35,891 nt of DNA from Pseudomonadota bacterium (GCA_039714795.1 JBDLIP010000006.1:1-35891); one strand, 5' to 3'; numbered from the stretch's first letter, positions 1-6,265 are shown. The notes: generated by a model not told the origin, from the letters alone. Numbers and translations: made by a program.

Positions 1-99
1 GAGGATATTGAAACCGCGAAAAATACATCCGAAAAAAATATCATCGTTGTAACTCCATCTTTCGAAGAAAGTTATGTGTGGAGAGTCTTTGATGGAGAA
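1..99. repeat. Direct terminal repeat, left copy
   Basis: These 99 bases are identical to 35793-35891. The reading frame at the right end continues in phase through this copy to the stop at 306. A repeat of exactly 99 bases lying inside a gene is what an assembler with an odd k-mer leaves when it closes a circular or circularly permuted molecule. It is therefore more likely an assembly overlap than a biological T7-like terminal repeat. Confidence 0.95.
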
Positions 100-306
100 A
101 AAAATATATGTGCTAAAGTGTCTGATGTAGATTTTCTAAAAATTGTTAACGGAGGAAAGGTGGCTTTTGTTGCTGGTGATTCATACCGCGTTCAAATTAC
201 AGAGACTCAATATACCAACTCCTCTGGAAAAATTAGTAATAAGTATGAAATAATAAAATTCATGAAAAAAGTTCACTTTCCAGTTCAAACGGAAATGAAA
301 TTCTAA
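1..306 (+). CDS. C-terminal part of the 309-residue junction-spanning unknown protein
   Basis: This is the 3' end of the gene that starts at ATG 35169. Frame 1 is open from base 1 to the TAA ending at 306, and the repeat joins the two parts in phase. Counting the repeat once, the protein has 309 residues. The portion unique to this end is a mixed, beta-rich sequence with no catalytic motif, signal peptide or membrane segment. An internal ATG at 76 has no convincing ribosome binding site, so it is not a separate gene. See the entry at 35169 for the N-terminal part and operon context. Confidence 0.85.
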   Translation, partial: EDIETAKNTSEKNIIVVTPSFEESYVWRVFDGEKNICAKVSDVDFLKIVNGGKVAFVAGDSYRVQITETQYTNSSGKISNKYEIIKFMKKVHFPVQTEMKF

Positions 307-363
307 AACCCCATCGACAAAAATCCCATTACATCCATAATATTGCCCACTTATGGAGGCATT

Positions 364-684
364 ATGGATATCGAAGTTGTAGAATTTTACCCGGAATCGG
401 AAAAAGCAAAGCACAGAGGTTATATTGGCTCAATGCATGTCTATGTGTGTGATCTAGATAACGCAGTTCAGATTGATGTCAGGGGAATCTCTGTTTTCAA
501 TAACAAAGGATTCTGGTTTTTCAAGTTTCCAGCAAGGAAGGGGATAGACCAGGATACGAAAAAGCCCGTCAATTATCCCATTTTCTCTTTCACTGACCGT
601 GAAAAGGACAAATCCTTTCGCAAATCTGTCATTGACCTGGGTCAAGAGTACATCAAAAAGAATTTTGCCGAAGTGTTAGCTTAG
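364..684 (+). CDS. Small protein resembling SpoVG
   Basis: This encodes 106 residues from ATG 364, which has GGAGG at 355-359. A TTG at 343 would add seven residues but has no binding site. The middle of the protein, a VRGISVFNNKG strand followed by WFFKFPARKGID and YPIFSFTD, resembles the beta-hairpin and the 'MPSKRG' segment of SpoVG, a small nucleic-acid-binding regulator. The likeness comes from reading the sequence and is not proven. The gene follows the long operon that crosses the contig join and meets the minus-strand gene at 676 tail to tail with a 9-base overlap. A role in phage nucleic-acid binding or regulation is only a guess. Confidence 0.7.
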   Translation: MDIEVVEFYPESEKAKHRGYIGSMHVYVCDLDNAVQIDVRGISVFNNKGFWFFKFPARKGIDQDTKKPVNYPIFSFTDREKDKSFRKSVIDLGQEYIKKNFAEVLA

Positions 685-891
685 TTCGAATTCCTTTTTC
701 TTAAACTCTATCTTATAGCCAAGCTGAATGATTTTCCTTAACGTCGGCTTGGTTAGAGTTCTTGTCCCGGCTATCTCTGCAAAAAGACCTGCTCGATCAC
801 AGGCAGGATAATAGACCTCCTTTCCATAATAAAACCTCTGTTCAATCAAAATTTTCATCGCGGCCATGGCCACCTCCTCAACAAATTTCAT
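676..891 (-). CDS. Unknown 71-residue protein, divergent from an HTH gene
   Basis: This minus-strand gene has its ATG at 891 and an AGGAG box a few bases upstream, so the start is well supported. The product is basic, with 71 residues, and has no recognised domain. The middle (GTRTLTKPTLRKIIQLGYKI) could form a helix-turn-helix-like pair of helices, but this is weak. It is transcribed away from the small regulator at 999, the arrangement of a phage genetic switch or a divergently controlled accessory pair. It ends 9 bases inside the 3' end of the SpoVG-like gene. Confidence 0.6.
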   Translation of the reverse strand: MKFVEEVAMAAMKILIEQRFYYGKEVYYPACDRAGLFAEIAGTRTLTKPTLRKIIQLGYKIEFKKKEFELS

Positions 892-998
892 AAATCTCCT
901 GCAATTATTTGTGTAAGGTCATTTAAAAATGCAACAAGGTAAATGTTATTGACTTTAACCGCAAGTTTAATCAAAAATTGAATGTTTATTAAACTAAT
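892..998. promoter_or_regulatory. Divergent intergenic control region
   Basis: This 107-base AT-rich gap separates genes pointing in opposite directions. On the plus strand TTGACT at 949-954 is a good -35 box, followed after 18 bases by a poor -10 (AAAAAT). An imperfect inverted pair, GGTAAA and TTTAACC (about 939-960), overlaps it and could be an operator. The boxes are weak, so the region is called regulatory mainly from gene arrangement. Confidence 0.35.
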
Positions 999-1229
999 GT
1001 GTATATAATGCGTAAAACTAAAATTAGTAAAGTTCGTAAATGGTGTACGGAAGATAACATTTCTATAAGTGAACTTAAAAGGCTATTACAGATTGACCGC
1101 TATTCTGCCTGGCAAATATTTGCCGGTAACCGTAAGCCAGACCAGGAAACAGCGGAAAAGATTTCACAATTCTCCCTAGGGAAGATAACTGTAGAAGAAT
1201 TACTTCTTCCGGAATTCTTTGAAGACTGA
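999..1229 (+). CDS. Small Cro-like HTH regulator (diverged member of a five-gene family)
   Basis: The 76-residue product starts at GTG 999 or ATG 1008; neither has a clear ribosome binding site. Its fold pattern is that of a short Cro/CI-type HTH: ISISELKRLLQIDRYSAWQI, then 'NRKPDQETAEKISQ', then a C-terminal VEELLLPEFFE. The ending matches the ELLFPEDFE tail of the four regulators at 31834, 32619, 32992 and 33380, so it is a distant paralogue. It probably binds DNA as a dimer. Its place upstream of the replication genes and opposite the gene at 891 suggests control of early functions. Confidence 0.7.
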   Translation: MYIMRKTKISKVRKWCTEDNISISELKRLLQIDRYSAWQIFAGNRKPDQETAEKISQFSLGKITVEELLLPEFFED

Positions 1230-1342
1230 TAAGCGAATTCCATGCCAAGAAACAGCAAATCTTTAATTTAAATACAGATATCTAGAGTGAGCGCTACTTT
1301 TCAGATTGCTTAAAAAGTGAGTTTGATAGTAGAAACTTCCCT

Positions 1343-1600
1343 ATGATGAAATATTTGACAGGTGTAAAAAAGTTGTATGAAAGTTTCAATGAGTTAATTC
1401 AATGGATCTTTTCAGTCCAAACCGCAAATTGGAGTTATGAATTGAAAAAAGTATTGGGTCTGATAATGTATGTTATGAAGTCAAAAAAGACTTTATCCAT
1501 GCGCTTATCATACATACACTCAATCCTTTACGATAAAAACATTGATATAGAGCGTTTTTATCATCCTGCCCTTACTGGGCTCAATTCAGATATTTCGTAA
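1343..1600 (+). CDS. Unknown 85-residue protein before the replication genes
   Basis: The frame is open for 85 residues from an ATGATG pair at 1343-1348, but there is no obvious Shine-Dalgarno sequence. The product is helical, rich in lysine and tyrosine, with no recognised motif, and has one moderately hydrophobic stretch (VLGLIMYVMK) too short for a sure membrane segment. It lies between the HTH gene and the structured leader of the replication operon. It could be an early protein of unknown function; a chance frame cannot be ruled out. Confidence 0.45.
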   Translation: MMKYLTGVKKLYESFNELIQWIFSVQTANWSYELKKVLGLIMYVMKSKKTLSMRLSYIHSILYDKNIDIERFYHPALTGLNSDIS

Positions 1601-1621
1601 TAAAATTTATAAAAAGGATAA

Positions 1622-1672
1622 GGCTCAGAGACTGCAATCTCTGAGCCCGTGAAACTTGTAACCCCAAAGGGG
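1622..1672 (+). promoter_or_regulatory. Strong hairpins in the leader of the replication operon
   Basis: GGCTCAGAGA (1622-1631) and TCTCTGAGCC (1638-1647) form a perfect 10-bp stem with a six-base loop. A second small stem, CCCC-AAA-GGGG, follows at 1662-1672. There is no T-run after either, so this is not a standard terminator. Position between the end of one gene and the small open frame at 1684 suggests an RNA element such as an attenuator, antitermination site or processing site in the leader of the initiator mRNA. Confidence 0.5.
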
Positions 1673-1683
1673 ACAAACAAAAC

Positions 1684-1788
1684 ATGTACGCATCATCGTA
1701 CCAGCACGCTGGTTTTTCTTCTAGTCGAAATGAAGGACAATTTCGACCACGCTACCTTTTACCCCAAAATAGGGGAGGTCAAGGATGA
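1684..1788 (+). CDS. Possible 34-residue leader peptide coupled to the initiator gene
   Basis: ATG 1684 opens a 34-codon frame rich in Ser, Gln, Arg and Gly whose TGA overlaps the initiator ATG as ATGA at 1785-1788. AGGGGA lies about 11 bases upstream, further than ideal. The exact stop-start overlap suggests translational coupling, and the upstream hairpins would place it in a leader. No homologue is recognised; conservation in related phages would be the test. Confidence 0.35.
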   Translation: MYASSYQHAGFSSSRNEGQFRPRYLLPQNRGGQG

Positions 1789-2630
1789 CCCAAAACAATG
1801 AAAATATCAAAATTGTTGATGAAGGAAATCTTCGTCAATATCGCACAGAAATCCCTAACATCGTTGAAGAGTATCTTTCTGACCCTTATGAGTTTAGAGT
1901 GTATTGTCATCTCAAAAGAAGGGCGGGAGATTCTGGTGCATGTACTGAATCCAGATCGAAAATGGCAAAAAAATGTGGAATGGGGATTGAAAAACTTCGC
2001 AAAGTTCTAATTTCGCTCTCCATGCTAAATCCAAAATTCGAAAATCTTCCCCTCATCATGATCAACAAAAGAAAAACTGAAAAGGGTGATCCTGACACGG
2101 ATTTTATAACCATAATCGACCTTTGGAATATAAACTTTAAAATTCATTTTAGTCCCCCACCAGAAAGTGGAGGGGTACCCCATGAGACGGGGGAGGGTAC
2201 CCCACGAGATGGGGGAGGGGTCCCCCACGAGGTGGGGGTGAAGAAAGAACCTTTTAAAGAAGATAAGAAAGAAAAAGAACAAAAAGAAAGAAAGAAGAAA
2301 GGCCGAAAAAATGGCGCAAAAGCGCCGTGTGTGTCTCAAAATCCTTCATCTTTTCCTCAAAAATCTTCATTTGGATCCGATGGAAAAGTCAAAATGACCG
2401 AGGTCGAATACAACAAACTTTTCACCGAATGGGGGAAGGGAAACCTCGAAGACCTTGTCGAGCAGCTCAACGACTACATCGGCTCTTCCGGCAAGCGATA
2501 CAAATCCCACTACCACACCCTGCGCCAGTGGCACAGAAAGAGGTCTCAGGAGAAACCTGACCCTCGAGACAGAAGAACGAAAAACGTAGACGGAACAGCC
2601 GTCGATAGCCCAGTGGATGGATTGTTTTGA
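1785..2630 (+). CDS. Phage replication initiator (lambda O / DnaT-like organisation)
   Basis: The 281-residue protein starts at ATG 1785 behind GGGGAGG. Residues about 30-80 form a winged-helix/HTH domain typical of phage replisome organisers (LSDPYEFRVYCHLKRR, then KMAKKCGMGIEKLRKVL). Residues 125-152 are a Gly/Pro linker encoded by palindromic DNA repeats, and 152-178 are a lysine-rich tract. Residues 204-255 form a C-terminal domain ending in KSHYHTLRQWHRK, common in phage initiators that recruit a helicase loader. The next gene, overlapping by one base, is that loader. The likely role is to bind the origin inside its own gene and bring in the host DnaB helicase. The 3' third is visibly richer in GC than the 5' part. 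Confidence 0.85.
   Translation: MTQNNENIKIVDEGNLRQYRTEIPNIVEEYLSDPYEFRVYCHLKRRAGDSGACTESRSKMAKKCGMGIEKLRKVLISLSMLNPKFENLPLIMINKRKTEKGDPDTDFITIIDLWNINFKIHFSPPPESGGVPHETGEGTPRDGGGVPHEVGVKKEPFKEDKKEKEQKERKKKGRKNGAKAPCVSQNPSSFPQKSSFGSDGKVKMTEVEYNKLFTEWGKGNLEDLVEQLNDYIGSSGKRYKSHYHTLRQWHRKRSQEKPDPRDRRTKNVDGTAVDSPVDGLF
2153..2305. other. Candidate replication origin: palindromic iterons plus purine-rich tract
   Basis: Three near-identical tandem units lie at 2174-2195, 2196-2217 and 2218-2240, each with CCCC/GGGG arms around a GAG centre; the last is CCCCCACGAGGTGGGGG. A decayed unit precedes them from 2153. Units are 22, 22 and 23 bases, not multiples of three, so the encoded peptide changes frame between units (GVPHETG, GTPRDG, GVPHEVG) while the DNA pattern holds. 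A strand-asymmetric A/G tract follows to about 2305. Iterons then an asymmetric purine-rich stretch within an initiator gene is the plan of the lambda origin in gene O. Confidence 0.6.
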
Positions 2631-3148
2631 TGGAAAAATTAGCAGACTGCCACCAGTCACAAGAAATCTTGCAAGTTCTGAGGGATTTTGCAGCGCATCC
2701 CAGAGGATTCTTGCTCATGGCCGGGAGTAACGGGACAGGGAAAACATACGCCTCGAAGGCTGTAGGGAGAGAGTGTAGGATTTCACAACCGTACAGTTCT
2801 GAATTTCCCGGGAAGATTTTCGTCAAGCAGGCAAATCTCAACACGCGCCTCAACGAGTATCGTTCGATGTGGGGAAATGTTCGATATCTTGAGAAATATT
2901 ACGCTCATCCTGAGCTTTTGATCATCGACGATCTCGGCACGCGAACACCCTCAGAAGCCTTCATGGACTTCCTGTACGTCCTCGTCGACGATCGTTACGA
3001 CAACAGGCATCGAAAGGGGACGATCATCACCACAAACTTGACAGCCTCACAAATGAGGGAAAGATTTGGCGATGCTTTCACGAGCCGAGCTGCTTCTGGA
3101 AAATTGCTTCGCATGGATGGAGATGATCGTAGGTTTGAGGAATTTTGA
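2630..3148 (+). CDS. DnaC-like AAA+ helicase loader
   Basis: The start is ATG 2630, overlapping the initiator's stop as TGATG; a TTG at 2627 is also in frame. The 172-residue product has a Walker A motif GSNGTGKT (residues 32-39), Walker B LLIIDD (96-101), a sensor-1 TTN (134-136) and an SR pair near 152 as probable arginine finger. These mark the DnaC/DnaI/IstB group of AAA+ ATPases, which load replicative helicase onto DNA. It is short for DnaC (about 245 residues) because there is almost no N-terminal helicase-binding domain, so it may contact helicase differently or rely on the initiator. Codon choice is more GC-rich than in most of the genome. Confidence 0.88.
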   Translation: MEKLADCHQSQEILQVLRDFAAHPRGFLLMAGSNGTGKTYASKAVGRECRISQPYSSEFPGKIFVKQANLNTRLNEYRSMWGNVRYLEKYYAHPELLIIDDLGTRTPSEAFMDFLYVLVDDRYDNRHRKGTIITTNLTASQMRERFGDAFTSRAASGKLLRMDGDDRRFEEF

Positions 3149-3345
3149 AGAAATTTAAAAGCGACAAAGATTACGTAAATTACTTATATTCAGAGAGAAA
3201 TCATCTCGATAAGGCTTGGAATCAAATGCTCGAGCAAGTAGAATTATCAGGAAATCTTGATCGACTGGTAGCCGGTTTCCTGATGACTCGATATCAGGTC
3301 CTCGACAAAGAAATAATCAAACGAACTTATTTTAAAGCCCACTAA
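3145..3345 (+). CDS. Unknown 66-residue protein coupled to the helicase loader
   Basis: The start is TTG 3145, overlapping the loader's TGA, with GAGG just upstream, so translational coupling is likely. The 66-residue product is helical and charged (KSDKDYVNYLYSERNHLDKA) with no recognised domain. Its place at the end of the replication pair suggests an accessory replication or regulatory role, without direct evidence. Confidence 0.6.
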   Translation: MKKFKSDKDYVNYLYSERNHLDKAWNQMLEQVELSGNLDRLVAGFLMTRYQVLDKEIIKRTYFKAH

Positions 3346-3437
3346 GCCCTCTAAAATTTTAGACTAGACTCTTACCATTAAGAAGCTATAAAGTCCTCTT
3401 AGATCGCATTTAAACGCTATTGACGAGGATATAATTA

Positions 3438-3752
3438 ATGCAATTCAAACACAAGTTCCATGCTAAGCCCACAAACATCGACGGAATACGCTTTGCCTCA
3501 AAGCTTGAGGCTCGCTACTACTCCAAGCTCAAGGCCTTTCAGGAAGCAGGAGAGCTGGTTTTCTTCCTGCGCCAAGCTCCTTTCCACCTTCCAGGCAACA
3601 CCCGCTATGTCGTGGACTTTGTGGAGTTCTGGAAAAATGGCGATATTACTTTTACAGATTGTAAAGGATTAGAAACAGAAGTTTACAAACTTAAAAAAAG
3701 ACAAGTTGAAGAGTTGTTTCCAATAAAAATTAACGTTGTAAAGAAAGCTTGA
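3438..3752 (+). CDS. DUF1064 family PD-(D/E)XK nuclease
   Basis: The 104-residue protein begins at ATG 3438, behind GAGG. It matches the DUF1064 pattern: SKLEARYYSKL with Glu24, YVVDF with Asp60, and TDCKG with Asp74 and Lys76, followed by YKLKKR. Together these form the metal-binding site of the PD-(D/E)XK nuclease fold, related to T7 endonuclease I-like resolvases. In phages such genes lie near replication genes and probably resolve branched DNA before packaging. The length and all key residues look intact. The 5' half is rich in GC and the last third AT-rich, hinting at mosaic origin. Confidence 0.8.
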   Translation: MQFKHKFHAKPTNIDGIRFASKLEARYYSKLKAFQEAGELVFFLRQAPFHLPGNTRYVVDFVEFWKNGDITFTDCKGLETEVYKLKKRQVEELFPIKINVVKKA

Positions 3753-3816
3753 AAAGTTTGTTGAACAAAGAAACTATTCAATAGTAATATATATAAAATC
3801 ACCCTTAAGTACGATC

Positions 3817-4059
3817 TTGAGAGCTATTGAATTAAAAGATTCGATTCCAAAGAATGACGATATGATTGAAGAACACGCGATCACTATTCATGGAGAGATC
3901 AATCTTGATGATCTTGAGTACCTAGCCAAGAAAGCTAATAGGATTGGCCGGAACGGCCGTAGTCTGATTGGCGTAAAGATCGAACGCAAGGATGATAAGC
4001 GCGAGGTATTCTTTGTCGTGGATGAAATGGTTTCCAAGCACAATTATTGCCCTTACTAG
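3817..4059 (+). CDS. Unknown small protein
   Basis: The frame is open from TTG 3817; ATG 3862 gives a shorter 65-residue version starting MIEEHAITIHGEINLDDLEY. Neither start has a convincing ribosome binding site. The sequence has alternating beta strands and a helix (GRSLIGVKIERKDDKREVFFVVDEM), suggesting a compact globular protein, but no family is recognised. It stands alone between the nuclease gene and the promoter of the AbrB-Doc pair. Confidence 0.5.
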   Translation: MRAIELKDSIPKNDDMIEEHAITIHGEINLDDLEYLAKKANRIGRNGRSLIGVKIERKDDKREVFFVVDEMVSKHNYCPY

Positions 4060-4120
4060 AAAATGAAGGCTCCGATAGAGCTCAGAAAAACAATCCTAAG
4101 TAACTTACCATTAACACTTA

Positions 4121-4161
4121 TTGACTTTTTCAATACTCCATGTTATTATAGCGTTATAACA
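4121..4161 (+). promoter_or_regulatory. Promoter and operator of the AbrB-Doc module
   Basis: TTGACT at 4121-4126 and TATTAT at 4144-4149 are separated by 17 bases, a good sigma-70 promoter. An inverted repeat, TGTTAT (4141-4146) and ATAACA (4156-4161), overlaps the -10 box. That is the usual layout for autoregulation by a TA complex. The start codon at 4196 lies about 40 bases downstream, with AAGGGAG before it. Confidence 0.65.
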
Positions 4162-4195
4162 TTAAGCCCATATTATGGATGAAGGGAGAAATGAA

Positions 4196-4423
4196 ATGAA
4201 AAAACTGGCTCGATTTGGTAATAGCTATGCTATTCCTATAGATAAGAGGGTTTTGAAAGAAGCCCATTTAAATGAAAATGCTAAATTTAATATTCAAGTA
4301 TTGCCTGGTGGCGGTTTGTTGATTCAGTCAGTCGAGGAAGTTGACCGAAAAAAGATGGAAGATCAGCAAAACAAAATTTACTCGAAATACAAGAATCTAT
4401 TTAAACGATTGGCGGACTCATGA
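4196..4423 (+). CDS. AbrB/MazE-like antitoxin
   Basis: The 75-residue protein starts at ATG 4196, preceded by AAGGGAG; an upstream in-frame ATG at 4175 is less likely. The N-terminal half, KKLARFGNSYAIPIDKRVL followed by FNIQVLPGGGLLIQSVEE, is the swapped-hairpin AbrB/SpoVT/MazE DNA-binding domain. The C-terminal half is a charged helix that would wrap the toxin. Its stop overlaps the Doc toxin start by four bases (ATGA). Known members bind their own promoter and neutralise the partner; the operator-like repeat at 4141-4161 fits this. Confidence 0.8.
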   Translation: MKKLARFGNSYAIPIDKRVLKEAHLNENAKFNIQVLPGGGLLIQSVEEVDRKKMEDQQNKIYSKYKNLFKRLADS

Positions 4424-4830
4424 AATATTTAAGGATCGAGGAAGTCATTTCTTATCAAGATTTCCTTATCAAAAAGGATGGAGGGTTCGGGGGCATTAGA
4501 GATTTTGGTTTGTTATCTTCCGCCCTTGCTATTCCTTCACAATCTTTCTCAGGGCAAGAAATGCACCACACCGTGATAGAGAAAGCAAGCGCTTACCTAT
4601 ACCACCTGATCAAAAATCATCCTTTTTTTGACGGAAACAAACGTACAGCAGTATTTTGTTTTCTAGTGTTTTTTGATGAAAACAACGTTGAAATATCTTT
4701 TGATGAAGATTTTTTGTACAGTATTACATTAGACGTTGCGGGAAATAAACTGCATAAAACAGAATTGATTTCTTTAATGAACCAATATTTTCAAACCAAC
4801 TGTGATAAATCCCTTTCTACTAGCAGTTGA
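4420..4830 (+). CDS. doc: Doc-type Fic-fold toxin
   Basis: The 136-residue protein carries the Fic/Doc signature HPFFDGNKRT at residues 67-76, with the catalytic His67 and the anion-binding GNKR. Length and single-domain layout match Doc, which in phage P1 phosphorylates elongation factor Tu and stabilises the plasmid prophage. Like P1 Doc it has no inhibitory helix of its own and relies on the antitoxin. Here the antitoxin is AbrB-like rather than Phd. It overlaps that gene by four bases, so the two are translated together. It probably serves maintenance or exclusion of rivals. Confidence 0.87.
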   Translation: MKYLRIEEVISYQDFLIKKDGGFGGIRDFGLLSSALAIPSQSFSGQEMHHTVIEKASAYLYHLIKNHPFFDGNKRTAVFCFLVFFDENNVEISFDEDFLYSITLDVAGNKLHKTELISLMNQYFQTNCDKSLSTSS

Positions 4831-4954
4831 AGAGTGAGCAAAGATTAACCCAAACATTCTGGGGAAATAACAGTATAAAACTGGCAAATTTCTCCCCTTG
4901 AATCAAAACATACATTTACACAAAAATATGCTTTAACAACGTCAAGGATTACAT

Positions 4955-5383
4955 ATGCCCGCATCCAAGGGAAATAAGAACACGCTAGGTAATACAGGCG
5001 GTAGACCTGAAACGTGGACTGAGAAAAGGATTAATAAAGAAGCTGATAGCTTTTTGAAGTGGGCTAATCAGGACGACTCCATTATCCTCAGAAAGTATGC
5101 TGCAATCAATGGATATGCGCCTCAATGGTTAACATATTTGGCTGATAAATCTGTTAGGTTTTCCGAAACTCTAAAGATCGCAAAAACACTCGTCGGGTGT
5201 AGGCGTGAAGAGCTAGCCCTAAAAGGCGATATAGATACTGGTATAGTCAAGGCCACCCTTGCCACCTATGACGAAGAGCATAGAGCTATGCTTAAAGAGA
5301 TGAAGCGTGCAGAGAAAGACAGCCAGCAACTGGAAGCTTTCTTGGCAGGCCAAAAATCACAAAAAGAATTATCACAGCAATAA
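4955..5383 (+). CDS. terS: Terminase small subunit (probable)
   Basis: The 142-residue protein starts at ATG 4955. The opening PASKGNKNTLGNTGGRP is typical of many phage small terminase subunits, followed by a helical region that could be a DNA-recognition HTH (residues about 45-80) and a charged helical C-terminal part suited to oligomerisation. Its place upstream of the large terminase agrees with this role: recognising the packaging site and stimulating the motor. A hairpin terminator follows. Assignment rests on the N-terminal pattern, size and context. Confidence 0.7.
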   Translation: MPASKGNKNTLGNTGGRPETWTEKRINKEADSFLKWANQDDSIILRKYAAINGYAPQWLTYLADKSVRFSETLKIAKTLVGCRREELALKGDIDTGIVKATLATYDEEHRAMLKEMKRAEKDSQQLEAFLAGQKSQKELSQQ

Positions 5384-5422
5384 TGGGGTTTTCCCAATCC
5401 ATTTCCCTATTTTTCCACTCCA

Positions 5423-5450
5423 AGCCCGTGAAAGCGGGCTCTTTTATCTT
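5423..5450 (+). terminator. Intrinsic terminator after the small terminase gene
   Basis: AGCCCG (5423-5428) and CGGGCT (5435-5440) form a six-pair GC-rich stem with a TGAAAG loop, followed by CTTTTATCTT. On the plus strand this is a good rho-independent terminator. It lies where plus-strand transcription meets the end of the opposite-strand HicAB-like pair. Read on the minus strand it lacks a T-run. Confidence 0.75.
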
Positions 5451-5896
5451 ATACCTTCTCTCAACACTTTTTTAAGTTGATTGGGGCGTTCAATTTCACT
5501 GTGAACTTGTAAAAATCCCTTCAAGACTCTCACAAGAGCTAGATTTTCATTATCCTTCAACCAAAAAGCCACATCTTCAGGAGCATATATTCTTTGTTTA
5601 GGCTCCTTTTTTGTTCCTGTTGGACGGCCAGAACCCGGCCTGTAGCCCCCTCGACCTGTTGTTTTATTCTCCATTATAGGAGAAAGATTTCTGTTCAATC
5701 TATGCTTGATGAACTCTTTGATATATTTAGGGTAATTTTCTATGACTTCTTCTTTAGAATCACCCGCATATTCAACAGGGTATTTTTCATGAGAAAACAC
5801 CCACGCCTCAACGCATTCATCATACCAAGGTTTAATGTTACCGACTTCTCGAAGGGCAACATTTAAATTTTCATCTATTTCTTTTTTGGCGGCCAT
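5444..5896 (-). CDS. HicB-like antitoxin / DNA-binding protein
   Basis: The best start is ATG 5896, with GAGG six bases upstream; an in-frame TTG at 5902 is also open. The 150-residue protein has a HicB-like N-terminal domain in which YPVEYAGDSKEEVIENYPKY occupies the place of the family's 'GDTLEEA' segment. A basic linker with GGYRPGSGRPTGTKKEPKQ follows, then a helical C-terminal region that probably binds DNA. It overlaps the upstream HicA-like gene by 22 bases, in the usual toxin-first order. Its expected role is to bind the partner and repress the shared promoter. The family call is an inference. Confidence 0.6.
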   Translation of the reverse strand: MAAKKEIDENLNVALREVGNIKPWYDECVEAWVFSHEKYPVEYAGDSKEEVIENYPKYIKEFIKHRLNRNLSPIMENKTTGRGGYRPGSGRPTGTKKEPKQRIYAPEDVAFWLKDNENLALVRVLKGFLQVHSEIERPNQLKKVLREGIR

Positions 5897-6111
5897 AACC
5901 AACCTCTCTCTTTAACTAAGTTTTCTGTTTTCTTAACACTGTGTGCAGAAACCTCATGCTTTTTTCCGTTTCCATGGACAATTTTTATACAGCATAGAAA
6001 ATTGTCGTTTTCATCGCACAAATTCCAGTCTATAGATCCCTTTTTCAGTTTCCAGTCACACTTCTTGATGTGTTTTCTAAAATCAGATTCTTTTAAAGGC
6101 TTGTGGGGCAT
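5875..6111 (-). CDS. HicA-like toxin with a changed active site
   Basis: The 78-residue protein starts at ATG 6111; AAAGGA lies upstream. It aligns by eye with HicA mRNA interferases, small double-stranded-RNA-binding-like proteins: WKLKKGSIDWNL corresponds to the strand with the catalytic 'GSHH', and KKHEVSAHSVKKTENLVKER to the last strand and helix. In place of the catalytic histidine it has Ile-Asp (residues 27-28). Two other histidines, in HGNGKKH, might compensate. It may be an inactive, retained partner or a related protein with another function. Gene order and overlap with the HicB-like gene support the pair. Confidence 0.5.
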   Translation of the reverse strand: MPHKPLKESDFRKHIKKCDWKLKKGSIDWNLCDENDNFLCCIKIVHGNGKKHEVSAHSVKKTENLVKERGWLWPPKKK

Positions 6112-6131
6112 TCATGGTTCCTTTAATCATT

Positions 6132-6160
6132 ATTATAGATTATATGGGATAAAAAATCAA
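6132..6160 (-). promoter_or_regulatory. Sigma-70 promoter of the HicAB-like pair
   Basis: Read on the minus strand, TTGATT (6160-6155) and TATAAT (6137-6132) are separated by exactly 17 bases, a near-consensus promoter. It points toward the HicA-like start at 6111, leaving a short leader that holds the AAAGGA box. Confidence 0.75.
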
Positions 6161-6265
6161 ATAGACTTATCATTCTCTAAGTTAGTGTGTTGAGTGTGGA
6201 TTTAGATATGAAAAGCTAAGAAAGAATATATGTCCGCCATATGTGTGCCTTTTCTATTGCCTTCA

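Noticed and set aside
1-99. T7-like biological terminal repeat
   Set aside because: The repeat lies within a gene that is intact only when the repeat is counted once, and 99 bases is a common assembler k-mer. An assembly overlap is more likely.
1004-1009. TATAAT at the start of the first HTH gene as its promoter
   Set aside because: It overlaps both possible start codons (999 and 1008), so a transcript from it would lack them, and no -35 box lies at a proper distance.
2025-2339. 104-residue open frame on the minus strand across the iteron region
   Set aside because: It is the antisense of the repeat-rich, lysine-rich part of the initiator gene, giving a phenylalanine- and leucine-rich low-complexity product with no ribosome binding site.
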